Assembly (NCBI RefSeq): GCF_000718515.1
Contig: NZ_JNZS01000001.1
Location: forward strand, 62,001 to 126,000
Reading direction: 5' to 3'
DNA length: 64,000 bases
Origin: Micromonospora parva
Lineage (GTDB): Bacteria; Actinomycetota; Actinomycetes; Mycobacteriales; Micromonosporaceae
In this document: positions 43,347-51,571 of the stretch, piece after piece
Position numbering within the stretch: the stretch's first letter is position 1
Layout of the letters: the number at the start of each line of letters is the position of its first letter
Position numbers and translations under genes: made by a program
Notes under the pieces: model-generated
Database searches by the model: none
What the model saw: the letters and a program-made list of their open reading frames with translations, nothing else
Told to the model about the DNA's origin: nothing

Positions 43347-43493
43347 TAGAAGGTCGGACGGGAATGCCCCGAAGCCGACGTTGGAGACCGCGCTCAGCGC
43401 GGGCAGCGTTCGACCCTCCGCGCAGGGCCGTTTTCCCGACAGCGTCCGCAGCCCCAACGGCGTACCGTCCGGGTCCGAACAGGGAGGAGCCGG

Positions 43494-44063
43494 ATGAGTT
43501 TCCTACGGCAGGCAGAGCGGTCCCCGGACACCGAGCGGATGTTCGACACCGACACGAAGGCGATGGGCTACCTGCCCAACTACACCAGGTTGTTCGCCCA
43601 CAATCCGGCGGCGTATCTGGCATGGCAGCAGCTCAACGGTGCGGTGAAGGACGGGATGGAGTTGCGCCGCTATGAGTTGGTGACCCTTGCCGCGGCCCGG
43701 GCCCTGAAATCCTCCTACTGCGGTCTGGCACATGGAAAGGTCCTGCGCGACAAGTTCTTCGACGCGGCGACTGTCGCCGCCATCGCGTCGGATCACGGCA
43801 GCGCCGGCCTCTCCGCGCAGGAGGTCGCCGTCGTCAACTTCGCCGGCAAGGTCGCGGCCGATGCGAACTCCGTCACTGAGGCCGACGTTGAGGACCTGCG
43901 CGCTCACGGTCTCGATGACACGGACATCTTCCGCGTGATCCTCACCGTTGGCGCCAGATGCTTCTTCAGCACCGTCCTCAGTGCTGCCGGGGTCGAGCCC
44001 GATCCGCAGTACCAGGAGAGCCTGGACGCGGATCTGCGGCAGGCGCTGAGCTTCGGCGGGTAG
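43494..44063 (+). CDS. Carboxymuconolactone decarboxylase / AhpD-like peroxidase-family protein
   Basis: A 189-residue protein with the AhpD-like helical core. The redox region reads ARALKSSYCGLAHGKVL, with a Cys-x3-His arrangement in place of the CxxC of AhpD, as in the peroxidase-related subgroup. ATG 43494 follows GGGAGGAG. It may reduce hydroperoxides or act on small lactones. It stands alone between the putative conflict operon and a DivIVA-like gene, and sits at a return to high-GC codon use. Confidence 0.87.
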   Translation: MSFLRQAERSPDTERMFDTDTKAMGYLPNYTRLFAHNPAAYLAWQQLNGAVKDGMELRRYELVTLAAARALKSSYCGLAHGKVLRDKFFDAATVAAIASDHGSAGLSAQEVAVVNFAGKVAADANSVTEADVEDLRAHGLDDTDIFRVILTVGARCFFSTVLSAAGVEPDPQYQESLDADLRQALSFGG

Positions 44064-44161
44064 GCCCAGCGAGACGCTCCCTGCCCGGAGTTGACGCAGC
44101 GGGTACCGGAGCGCGGCGGAGGCCGGCGAGTTGGACGAAGACTTCGCGTCTGGCTGTCGCG

Positions 44162-44329
44162 TTACCTCGGCGGGTTGAGGACGTAGCCGGTCAACCAGAC
44201 CCAACCCTCGTACGTCGACTGGTCGCAGACCGAGACGACGCGGAAGGTCAGCGCGCGATCCCCGGCGAACTGCACCGATGCTCGGCCGTCGATGATGAGC
44301 AGGTCGCCGGGGCAGGGGTGCGTGGTCAC
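44162..44329 (-). CDS. Small unknown protein (55 aa)
   Basis: It starts at GTG 44329 in a four-base GTGA overlap with the upstream DivIVA-like gene, which makes it believable despite its size. The sequence (LLIIDGRASVQFAGDRALTFRVVSV, then GWVWLTGYVLN) suggests a small beta-barrel such as an SH3-like or OB-like fold. There is no signal or membrane segment. Function is unknown. Confidence 0.6.
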   Translation of the reverse strand: MTTHPCPGDLLIIDGRASVQFAGDRALTFRVVSVCDQSTYEGWVWLTGYVLNPPR

Positions 44330-44619
44330 CAGTGGCCGGAGTTGCGGCCCTGCTCCTGGGCCGGCGGGCACTCCCGCGCGTGCATGGTCTGCCAGTCGCG
44401 CAGCGCCCGCTTGATCCGGTCGTTCTCCTGGCTGAGCAGCCGTACCGTCTCGTTGAGCATGGCCAGCTCGTCGGCCAGCCGGGCCTGGAACTCGCGTACC
44501 TCATCGGGGTCGACGCCGCGCCGACACGTGGCGAACTCGCGGGTCCGCACCTCGTGCGGCGTCAACCGGCCTGGGTAGTCGGCGGGGTAGGGCTGGCCAC
44601 CTCGATACACCTGAGCCAC
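44326..44619 (-). CDS. Small DivIVA-domain protein
   Basis: 97 residues from GTG 44619, with AGAGAGGA upstream. The frame is open further upstream, but that part is Arg/Pro-rich and unconserved in look. The DivIVA N-terminal motif is clear: RLTPHEVRTREFATCRRGVDPDEVREFQARLADELAML, followed by a coiled coil (ETVRLLSQENDRIKRAL). Short DivIVA proteins of this kind are frequent in actinobacteria and may bind curved membrane or other coiled-coil proteins. It is co-transcribed with the 55-residue gene. Confidence 0.8.
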   Translation of the reverse strand: MAQVYRGGQPYPADYPGRLTPHEVRTREFATCRRGVDPDEVREFQARLADELAMLNETVRLLSQENDRIKRALRDWQTMHARECPPAQEQGRNSGHW

Positions 44620-44934
44620 GGCAGTCCTCTCTGAGGGCAGGCGGGAGCGCGGAAGGTCCGTGCGGTGGGTCGGGAAGGGCGGGCCGTCCGCTCGAGGGCC
44701 GCGGGCGACCCGCCCGCTCCGCCGCCGCAGCCCCATTCGGCGGTACGACAGCAGAGCAGTCCGGTGGGTCGGGACGGGCACACGCACCCGCCCCGACCAG
44801 GGGATGAGCCGAACTCGTTGCCACGCGAGGAGCAGCTCTTGCATAACCATATATGCCTAAGTTGTCGGTCGCAACGCATAGTTGTCTCGCCGGTGCGTGT
44901 CGTGATCAAATTGGCGTGCCACGCAAGGAGTGCC
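44620..44934. promoter_or_regulatory. Divergent intergenic region with AT-rich operator-like patch
   Basis: 315 bases without a gene between the DivIVA-like and GntR genes. Most is GC-rich and featureless to me. Bases 44841-44887 are AT-rich and hold a GCATA/TATGC inverted repeat (44841-44845 and 44852-44856) and two GTTGTC direct repeats (44861 and 44881). This is the likely GntR operator and promoter region. Confidence 0.4.
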
Positions 44935-45177
44935 ATGCCACAGACACCGGACTACATCCGGATCTCGGACGAGATCATCGGGGACCTGCGCAGCGGGAAG
45001 GTCAAGCCGGGGGACAAGCTGCCCTCGATCGCTGACATGTCTGATCGCTTCGACGTCAGTTCATCAACAATCCAAATGGTCTACGTCCGTCTGGAAGCGT
45101 TGCGGGTGATCCGGAGGCATCAGGGCAAGGGCATCTTCGTGACCGACCCGAAGACCTGGATGCGGGAGCCGAGGTAA
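44935..45177 (+). CDS. Short GntR-family regulator
   Basis: 80 residues from ATG 44935, preceded by AAGGAG. Nearly the whole protein is the GntR winged helix: YIRISDEIIGDLRSGKVKPGDKLPSIADMSDRFDVSSSTIQMVYVRLEALRVIRRHQGKGIFV. There is no ligand-binding domain. Small GntR proteins of this type often act as plasmid- or conflict-associated regulators. It faces the DivIVA-like gene across the AT-rich region. Confidence 0.88.
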   Translation: MPQTPDYIRISDEIIGDLRSGKVKPGDKLPSIADMSDRFDVSSSTIQMVYVRLEALRVIRRHQGKGIFVTDPKTWMREPR

Positions 45178-45199
45178 CGAGCCTGCTCGCCGGGCTGCC

Positions 45200-46048
45200 T
45201 CAACCCGGCAGGTCACCACCGGTGTCGAGGCCACCCGGTCGGGGTGCGACGGTCGGCGTCGCGAACTGGCCCTGGTGCGGGCGGCGGCGCTGGGCCAGCA
45301 GTTCGTCGATCCACCGGACGGCGTCGCGCTGTCTGCTGAGCATGTGCTGGCGCGCGGTGGCCAGGTCCGGGTCGCCGCCGGCCACCGCCAGGTGGTCGTC
45401 CAGGATCGCCACCCACTGGCGGCTGAGCTCTTCGGCGTACCGCGCCTGCCGCAGGTGCTCTTCGAGGCGGCATTCGAGGGTGACCAGCCGGTCGATCTGT
45501 GGCTGAACGGCTCGCCTGATGTGCTCGTCGAGCCGGACGGCGACGTCCGGCGCGCAGCTGACCTCAAGGTCGCCCCGCTGGTAGCGCCAGGGGCCCTGCG
45601 CGGCGAGCGTCTGTTGCAGGTGCATCTCCAGCTCCGCCGCGCGGTGGGGGGCCAGCTCCCGGGCGGCGTCGGCGGCGAGCCGGGTCAGGCGCTGGATCGC
45701 CTGCGGCATGAAGTAGTCGGCGTACCAGGTCAGCACTTCGGCGCGCAGGCTGACCGTCGACGACCAGGCGAACGTCGCGCGGATGTGGAAGGAGTACACG
45801 TAACCCTGGGCGGGCACCACGATCTGCCGGGGCGCGGTGCGCTGCTCGACGAGCGGGCCGGACGGCGTCGCGGGCGCGGCCAACCCGACCGGCTCCTCGT
45901 CCTGGAGGGCCGCCACCAGTCGATCCCAGTTTCGCGCCCACCACCGCCAACTGCGGACGCTCGTGTCGCGGGTGGCGGTGAGGCCGCGGATTGCCCAGTG
46001 CCGCCGCGGCTCCGCCGGTCTCGGCCTGCCGTCGGGGGCGTCGGACAT
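45200..46048 (-). CDS. Conserved unknown protein, paralogue of the gene at 42474-43346
   Basis: 282 residues. The middle (about 70-215) aligns with the 290-residue protein of the putative conflict operon: VVPAQGYVYSFHIRATFAWSS, AELEMHLQQTL, WRYQRGDLEVSCAPDVAVRLDE, and a charged helix ending RQWVAILDDHL. The N-terminus has Trp-rich SWRWWARNWDRL in the place where the other has SYWDRPP. No membrane segment or catalytic motif is seen. It lies in a convergent arrangement with GntR and upstream of the RNase gene. Two copies so close suggest duplication and specialisation for different partners. Confidence 0.65.
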   Translation of the reverse strand: MSDAPDGRPRPAEPRRHWAIRGLTATRDTSVRSWRWWARNWDRLVAALQDEEPVGLAAPATPSGPLVEQRTAPRQIVVPAQGYVYSFHIRATFAWSSTVSLRAEVLTWYADYFMPQAIQRLTRLAADAARELAPHRAAELEMHLQQTLAAQGPWRYQRGDLEVSCAPDVAVRLDEHIRRAVQPQIDRLVTLECRLEEHLRQARYAEELSRQWVAILDDHLAVAGGDPDLATARQHMLSRQRDAVRWIDELLAQRRRPHQGQFATPTVAPRPGGLDTGGDLPG

Positions 46049-46330
46049 ACCACCCCTCCCTGGTCACGGATTCGCATCCCACGCTAACAACGGGTAACCG
46101 ATCTGGTCGCCGCCACGCCGACGTGACGCCGCGGCGAAGCGGTCACACCCATTCGGGCCCGGGGGTACGACGGGGCCGGGCCTCCGGAGGGGAGAGGGTC
46201 GTCCGGGGTTCACCGAGCATTGTGGCGACGTTGGGGCGGCAAGGGCTGTCGCCGTCGACCGGCAACGGTGAGACTGGTCCTGGTCCGACAATCACGCGTA
46301 TCGATGGATTGGATGGTCTGGAGGCAGCCT

Positions 46331-46780
46331 GTGTCCACCCTCGTGTCCCCGCTGGCCACGCTCGGCGCGATCCGCCGGCGTACCACCAGCGTCGCCCTGC
46401 TCCTCGCCATGGTCGCCGCCGCGCTGGTCGGCCCGTCCGTGGTCACCCCCCGGTTGACCGACCCGGCGTCGGCGGCGGTCTACAGCTCCTGCACCATGAG
46501 CCGCTGCGCGGACGCCCGCACCGCCCGCTCGGGCTGGTCCGCCAAGGGGTTCCCGACCAGCCGTGGCTGGTACTCCTGGAGCGGGGGGAAGTCCAACTTC
46601 GCCGGTGGCCAGTTCTACAACTACGAGGGTCAACTGCCCACCAACGCCACCTACTACGAGTACGACGTCTACCCGCGAACCCAGGGCGCCGCCCGGGACG
46701 CGTACCGGATCGTGGTGAACCGCAGCACCGGGGTCACCTGGTTCTCGCCCAACCACTACACCGACTTCTACCGGCTCTGA
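46331..46780 (+). CDS. Secreted guanyl-specific ribonuclease, RNase Sa / barnase-N1 family
   Basis: 149 residues from GTG 46331, with GGAGG upstream. A signal peptide covers residues 1-50 (TTSVALLLAMVAAALVGPSVV, cut near ASAA). The mature domain of about 100 residues has the microbial RNase core: GGQFYNYEGQLP, the catalytic glutamate in YYEYDVYPRT, arginine in DAYRIVVNRSTG, and histidine in SPNHYTDFY. A barstar gene 82 bases downstream supplies the cognate inhibitor. It is a secreted antibacterial or nutritional RNase. Confidence 0.92.
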   Translation: MSTLVSPLATLGAIRRRTTSVALLLAMVAAALVGPSVVTPRLTDPASAAVYSSCTMSRCADARTARSGWSAKGFPTSRGWYSWSGGKSNFAGGQFYNYEGQLPTNATYYEYDVYPRTQGAARDAYRIVVNRSTGVTWFSPNHYTDFYRL

Positions 46781-46862
46781 CCGGCCCGGGCGTCGGCCGG
46801 TCGTGTCTTCGCGGCCGGCCGACCACGCGGTTTCGGTGCCCGCCAGGACCAGGAGGCACGTG

Positions 46863-47228
46863 ATGGCCGACCATGACGACAGGCGATGGCCGGACTGGTT
46901 GACGGTGTCCCGTGCCGGCGCGCAGGAGGTGCCGGACGCCGTGGTGCTGCGCGGTGCGGCCACCCGGACCCGGCCCGCGCTCTTCGCCGCGCTGGCCGAC
47001 GCGCTGGCCCTGCCGACCCACCTCGGACACACCTGGGACGCCCTCGCCGACGCGCTCCGGGATCGGCTGGACGCCGGACCGCTTACCCTGGTAGTCAGCG
47101 ACGCCGGTCAGTTGCTCGTCGACGAGCCGGCCGAGCAGTACGCCCTGCTGCTCACCGTGCTCGGCGACCTCGCCACCACCGCGCCCCACCCGCTGCGCGT
47201 CGTCCTCGGCGAGGTCTCGCCCTTCTGA
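46863..47228 (+). CDS. Barstar-family ribonuclease inhibitor
   Basis: 121 residues from ATG 46863, with AGGAGG at 46851-46856. The barstar fold is recognisable from LRGAATRTRPALFAALADALALPTHLGHTWDALADALRD, which holds the conserved acidic helix and Trp-Asp, and from the final strand LRVVLGE. It has no signal peptide. It protects the producer's cytoplasm against the RNase encoded immediately upstream. Confidence 0.92.
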   Translation: MADHDDRRWPDWLTVSRAGAQEVPDAVVLRGAATRTRPALFAALADALALPTHLGHTWDALADALRDRLDAGPLTLVVSDAGQLLVDEPAEQYALLLTVLGDLATTAPHPLRVVLGEVSPF

Positions 47229-47435
47229 TCGCACCTCCCGCCGACTCTCCCGCCTCGCGGTGGGCCGGCTGTCATTCGCAGAGTCGACGGCGTCTCACCG
47301 TGGGTGACGGCGTCTGGAGGCGCATGGTCGGCTGAGCGATATGACCCAGAGGTATAAATATGACTCTGAGGTATGTCGCGCGTCAGCGACACCGCCCCGC
47401 GCCGCCGCCCGTGCTGGAGGGCAAACCTGGGCTAA

Positions 47436-47614
47436 GCGCTGGGGGCGCTCGCCGAGCGGCTCACCACGCAGGGCCGGTACGGCGAAGCGGTTCAGGTGGC
47501 GTTGACCGCCGTGCACCTGGCCGAACGGAACATCAACGAGGCGGTACGCCGGTTCGAGCTGTTCCGCGCCGACCTCGGCCGGAAGTTGGGCGTCGCCCCC
47601 GGACACCTCTCCTT
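47436..47614 (+). pseudogene. SARP-type BTAD domain remnant
   Basis: The frame after the TAA at 47433 reads ALGALAERLTTQGRYGEAV, then VALTAVHLAERNINEAV and RRFELFRADLGRKLGVAPG. This is the end of a bacterial transcriptional activator (BTAD) domain. It lacks the DNA-binding half and about 14-16 residues between LTAV and HLAE, and runs straight into the hairpin repeat at 47616. No start codon or intact domain exists, so it is a dead fragment of an AfsR/SARP-like regulator. Confidence 0.7.
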
Positions 47615-47615
47615 T

Positions 47616-47690
47616 GTCCTTTGCTCTGCACCCACGGAGGCGACAGTCACCGTCCGTAGTGGGTGCGCCCATGGGTGCAGAGCAAAGGAC
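47616..47690. repeat. Dispersed hairpin repeat, copy 2
   Basis: GTCCTTTGCTCTGCACCCA (47616-47634) is exactly complementary to 47672-47690, giving a 19-bp stem around a 37-base centre. The arms match copy 1 at 22841-22911. It abuts the BTAD remnant, whose frame runs into the left arm. Confidence 0.88.
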
Positions 47691-47733
47691 GCGCATGAGG
47701 TGAGGTGAGCCGAGCGGGGCGCGATGAGGCCGG

Positions 47734-49227
47734 TCAGTGCGTCGCGGGCGGGATGCTCTGCTCGTACTGGAAGACGTTGTGCGGGTCGTACTTCGCCTTG
47801 ATCTTGCGCAGTCGGGGGAAGTTGCGCCCCCAGTAGGCCTTCTCCCACTCGGCCATGCCGATGTTCGGCACGTTGACGTAGGCGCCGTCCACATAGGGGC
47901 GCAGCGCCTGGCTGAACTCGGCGATCCAGGTCTGCGCGATCGGGGTGACGGCGTCGTCGCTGTCGGGCTCGCCTCGGGTGCCCCAGCCGACGCCGGGCTC
48001 GGAGTAGAAGAGCGCGTCGCGGTGCGGGAAGGCCGCGCCGCCGAACGGCTCCTGCCGCTGCGCCCCGCGGCCGAAGGCCTGGGTGAAGAAGTTGCTGTCG
48101 GGCGAGGGCGCCTTCTCCATGAACGCCTGGACGATGCTGACCGCCTTCTCCGGGAACGGTTCCCGGGTGAACTGGGAGAAGAACTTCCACTTCGCCGGCT
48201 CGTCCTCGTTGGGGATCTGGAAGCCGGCGTAGACGTCGCCCCAGCCGCCGGTCTGCACGGTGACAGTGGGGTTGCCGATCGACAGGATCGGCGCCAGCAG
48301 CTTCCTGGCCTCTGCCTCGGAACCCTCCGCGAGCACCGCGAACAGCAGGATCTCATCCGGGTGGACCTCGACCTGGCTGCCGAGCCGGGGGTCGGTGAAC
48401 GGTGCGAGGCGTTGCCAGGCGTCGAAGACCTCGTGCAGGTCTCCGAGACCGGGCCAGGTCACCTGCAGGTAGGCGACGCTGGTCAGCGGAGCGACCTGGT
48501 AGGTCAGCGAGGTGACGATCCCGAAGTTGCCGTTGCCCGCGCCGCGCAGCGCCCAGAGCAGGTCCGGGTAATTCCACGGGTCCACCTCGAGCACCTTCGC
48601 CCCGTCGGCGCCCGCCGCCACGACGATCTCCGCGCCGATCAGGTTGTCGCAGGCCATCCCGAGGTAGCGGGTGAGGAAGCCGAAGCCGCCGCCGAGGGTG
48701 GCCCCGGAGAGGCCCACGGTCCCCTCCGTGCCGGTCGTCGCGGCGAGGTCGTGCTCCCCGAGGGCGGTCACCGCCTCCGACTGGTTGAGCCCCGCGCCGA
48801 GCTTCGCCGTGCGGCTGGCGGTGTCGATGTGGACGTCCTTCAGCTCACTGACGTCGATCACGATGCCGTTGTCGACGTTCGACCAGCCTTCCAGGTTGTG
48901 CCGGCCACTGCGTACCCGCAGCGCGACGTCGTGCTGCCGCGCCCAGGTGAGCGCGTTGACCACGTCCTGGGTCTCCTGGGCGAAGACGATGACCAGCGGA
49001 TAGTGCACGAACAGCTCGTCCCAGCCGAGGCTGGCCTGCGCGTAGTCGGGGCTCTGCGGTCGGACGACACGGCCGGTCAGCTGCGCCGGTGGGTACTTCG
49101 TGTCCGCGGGCCACCCGGGACCATCGGCCGCGTTCGCCGAGCTGCCAGCGATCACGCTCGGGATAGCGACCGCTCCGGCGCCGACGGCTGTGGCTCTGAG
49201 CAGATCCCGACGGGAAAGGTCGCGCAT
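47734..49227 (-). CDS. Tat-exported FAD-linked oxidase, berberine bridge enzyme family
   Basis: 497 residues from ATG 49227, with AGAGGA upstream. The Tat signal is RRDLLRATAVGAGAVAIPSV (residues 5-24), ending near ANA. The PP-loop FAD domain has RSGRHNLEGWSNVDNGIVIDVS, with the histidine that usually binds FAD covalently, and GATLGGGFGFLTRYLGMACDN. The second covalent Cys found in bicovalent family members is not at its usual place. The C-terminal BBE motif is WGRNFPRLRKIKAKYDPHNVFQYEQSI. It oxidises a sugar or secondary metabolite outside the membrane. The substrate is unknown. Confidence 0.9.
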   Translation of the reverse strand: MRDLSRRDLLRATAVGAGAVAIPSVIAGSSANAADGPGWPADTKYPPAQLTGRVVRPQSPDYAQASLGWDELFVHYPLVIVFAQETQDVVNALTWARQHDVALRVRSGRHNLEGWSNVDNGIVIDVSELKDVHIDTASRTAKLGAGLNQSEAVTALGEHDLAATTGTEGTVGLSGATLGGGFGFLTRYLGMACDNLIGAEIVVAAGADGAKVLEVDPWNYPDLLWALRGAGNGNFGIVTSLTYQVAPLTSVAYLQVTWPGLGDLHEVFDAWQRLAPFTDPRLGSQVEVHPDEILLFAVLAEGSEAEARKLLAPILSIGNPTVTVQTGGWGDVYAGFQIPNEDEPAKWKFFSQFTREPFPEKAVSIVQAFMEKAPSPDSNFFTQAFGRGAQRQEPFGGAAFPHRDALFYSEPGVGWGTRGEPDSDDAVTPIAQTWIAEFSQALRPYVDGAYVNVPNIGMAEWEKAYWGRNFPRLRKIKAKYDPHNVFQYEQSIPPATH

Positions 49228-49377
49228 GATCCAAATCCTCTCGATTGGTGGCGCGCCCGAAAGATGAACCACGAGGGGATATACCGCTCATCTGGCGCAA
49301 ACCAACCGTAATGCCCGAGGCTTCCCGGTAGACCTGAGAACTTGTCACGGAACCCGGTCGGGTGATCAGGGGACGGG

Positions 49378-50103
49378 TCAGTTCGGCGCGGGCTGGTCCA
49401 GGATGGCGCTGAACCGCTCCTCGGCCAGGTCGAGCTGGCCGAAGATGTGCCGCTTCACCGCCAGCGACAACGGGGTGTCGGGTCGGCCGATCAGGTCCCG
49501 GAAGAGCGGCACCAGCGGACGGTACTTCCGGGCCGACGAGATCACCTTCGGCCCCACCGTGTGGATCACGCCAACCCCGTTGTCGGTGAAGTCCGATACC
49601 TTGATCACCCGGGCCCAGGGCTCGCGCTCCAGGCTGACCGCCAGGTGCTCCCGGTACTGCGCGTTGCGGTCCCGCTCGGGGTCGTACACCGGATTGGTGA
49701 CCGCGGCGACCAGGGTGGCCACCCGTGGCCCGAACCGCGCGGCGAGCGCGGCCAGCGCGGCCCCGGTCGGGTCGGCCCCCGGGTCACCGTCGGCCAGCTC
49801 CGCCGGATGGTCCTCGACAGCGTCGTGCAGCAGGCCGGCGACGATCACGTCCACGTCCCGCACCTGGTAGTGGTGCATCAACCGGATCGCCACCCGCAGC
49901 AGGTGGTTGAGGTACGGCTCGCGGACGCGTCGATCGTCGCGGTGCAGGTCGGCGGCGAGGTCGAGCGCGGCGGTCAGCCGCGTCCGGGCAGCGTCGTCGA
50001 ACTGCTGGACCTCCAACCGGAAACGTTCCAGCAGGCCAGGTTCGCCGTGGATCTCGGTGATCGCGTGCATCGGCATGCTGCCCAGGTGCGGCGGGAATTC
50101 CAT
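49378..50103 (-). CDS. HD-domain phosphohydrolase-like protein
   Basis: 241 residues. The metal-binding HD motifs are present: H in YLNHLLRVA, HD in GLLHDAVEDHP, and D in VIKVSDFTDNG. The arrangement is that of the RelA/SpoT-type HD hydrolase fold, but there is no synthetase, TGS or ACT domain. It could be a small ppGpp or nucleotide hydrolase. It is a single gene between the oxidase and the uronate operon. Confidence 0.82.
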   Translation of the reverse strand: MEFPPHLGSMPMHAITEIHGEPGLLERFRLEVQQFDDAARTRLTAALDLAADLHRDDRRVREPYLNHLLRVAIRLMHHYQVRDVDVIVAGLLHDAVEDHPAELADGDPGADPTGAALAALAARFGPRVATLVAAVTNPVYDPERDRNAQYREHLAVSLEREPWARVIKVSDFTDNGVGVIHTVGPKVISSARKYRPLVPLFRDLIGRPDTPLSLAVKRHIFGQLDLAEERFSAILDQPAPN

Positions 50104-50186
50104 GCGTCACTTATAGCCGATCTTCTCCGCATCGATGAGCCCCTAAGTCGCCGACCCGACCGCGAGTCGCCCGCGCGCCGAGCCGC

Positions 50187-51542
50187 TCAGATGGGCAGCC
50201 GGTCGGCGCCGGCGAGCGGGCCCACCAGGACGGGGATCAGCGGTGCGGGCAGGACGGGGTCGCGGCGCAGGGTGGGCGTCCAGCCCGCGTCCGCGGCCAG
50301 GTCGGGGTCATGGGTCGCGTTGTACGCCGCCAGCAGGTCGACCGGTCGCGCCACGCCACCGCCCTGGCGCACCCAGGAACCCCGCTCGGTCACCGCGGTG
50401 CCACCCCAGTCGTAGAGCAGGTCGGCCGGGTCGACCGGCGCGTCCAGTGTGAAGAAGTTGTTCTGCGCGTAGATCGCCGACTGGACACCCACGCCGAGCG
50501 CGTACTGAAAGTCGTCCCCACCGAGCCGGTAGTGGTTGTTGTAGACGTCGACCTGCCCGAAACGGACCCGGGGCAGCCGTTGCACGACACCGTCGAAGAG
50601 GTTGTGGTGCAGGGTGACCCGCAGCCGGCCCACGTCCGGGCCCACGGTGTTGGACGATCCGATCAACAGCAGCTTGTCCCGGCCGGAGAAGCGGTTCCAG
50701 GAGGCGGTGACCAGGCTGGCGGTGTGAGTGACGTCCAGCGACCCGTCATGCACCTGGTAGGGCCGACCGAAGTACACCGGCTGGGCGCTGTCCGGGTTGT
50801 CGCCGTCGGTGAAGGTGTTGTGGTCGACCCAGACGTTCTCGCTGCGGCGTACCGAGATCTGGTCGTACTGGCTGTTCCAGTTGCCGGCCTCGCCGTCGGT
50901 CGGTGACCATGCCGGGAAGCAGTCCCGGGCGTCGACGAGGGTGAGGTGACGGACGATCACGTTCGACGCCCGGTCGATCATGAGGGTGAGCCCGGTCAGC
51001 CGTGCGCCGCGCAGCCCGACGATGGTGGTGTTCGGGCCGACGTTGATCTGGGTCTGCCGGGTCTGGTTGGCCACCGAACGCACCCGCGCCTCCTCCAGCG
51101 GCCCACTCGGCGCCACCCGACCCCACACCGCCGGGTCGTACGCGGCCAGGTAGGCGTCCAACCGGTACCCCGGGTCGGCCAGGTCGGCGCAGTCCAGGGC
51201 GGTGCCGTCCGGCCCTTCGAAGCCGTCGATGGTGCCGTCGACGTAGATCAGCTTCGGGGTGGCGTCGGTGGCGTTGCTGGCGTTGTCGCCACCCAACGCG
51301 GCGACGAGTTCGGCCCGGTTGTGGACCACCCGGCTCCGCTCGGGGGTGGCCGCCGAGCCGCCGGTGGTGCCCGGTCCGTCGGCCGCCCAGCCGTCCCGCG
51401 CGGGCAGCGCCTGCCGGCCGAGGTGCCGGGCCGTCCAGGAGAGCCGGTCGGCGGACGGAACGTCCGGGCTCGCCACGGCGGCGGCCGGGGCGGCACCGAG
51501 GAGGACGGCGATCACGGTGGCGCCGCCGAGGATTCTGCGCAT
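50187..51542 (-). CDS. Secreted pectate lyase, PL1-like
   Basis: 451 residues from ATG 51542. Signal peptide residues are 1-27 (GGATVIAVLLGAAPAAAVA). The parallel beta-helix shows family motifs NTTIVGLRGARLTGLTLMI, the calcium-site region DQISVRRSENVWVDHNTFTDGD, and the catalytic arginine in QRLPRVRFGQVDVYNNHY. It cleaves polygalacturonate or a related polyuronide by beta-elimination outside the cell. It is 29 bases downstream of the second oxidoreductase gene and so is the last gene of the uronate operon, linking polymer cleavage to uronate catabolism. Confidence 0.9.
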   Translation of the reverse strand: MRRILGGATVIAVLLGAAPAAAVASPDVPSADRLSWTARHLGRQALPARDGWAADGPGTTGGSAATPERSRVVHNRAELVAALGGDNASNATDATPKLIYVDGTIDGFEGPDGTALDCADLADPGYRLDAYLAAYDPAVWGRVAPSGPLEEARVRSVANQTRQTQINVGPNTTIVGLRGARLTGLTLMIDRASNVIVRHLTLVDARDCFPAWSPTDGEAGNWNSQYDQISVRRSENVWVDHNTFTDGDNPDSAQPVYFGRPYQVHDGSLDVTHTASLVTASWNRFSGRDKLLLIGSSNTVGPDVGRLRVTLHHNLFDGVVQRLPRVRFGQVDVYNNHYRLGGDDFQYALGVGVQSAIYAQNNFFTLDAPVDPADLLYDWGGTAVTERGSWVRQGGGVARPVDLLAAYNATHDPDLAADAGWTPTLRRDPVLPAPLIPVLVGPLAGADRLPI

Positions 51543-51571
51543 CGGCTCTCTCCGTTCGTTGTGGTGGAGAT

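Noticed and set aside
47360..47659. 99-codon plus-strand frame
   Set aside because: Another frame of the same strand matches a BTAD domain, so this frame is an accidental overlap on a gene remnant.
22841..47690. Possible CRISPR repeats or transposon termini from the repeated hairpin
   Set aside because: There are only two copies 25 kb apart, with no spacer array, no Cas gene and no transposase between or near them. They are reported as a dispersed hairpin element only.
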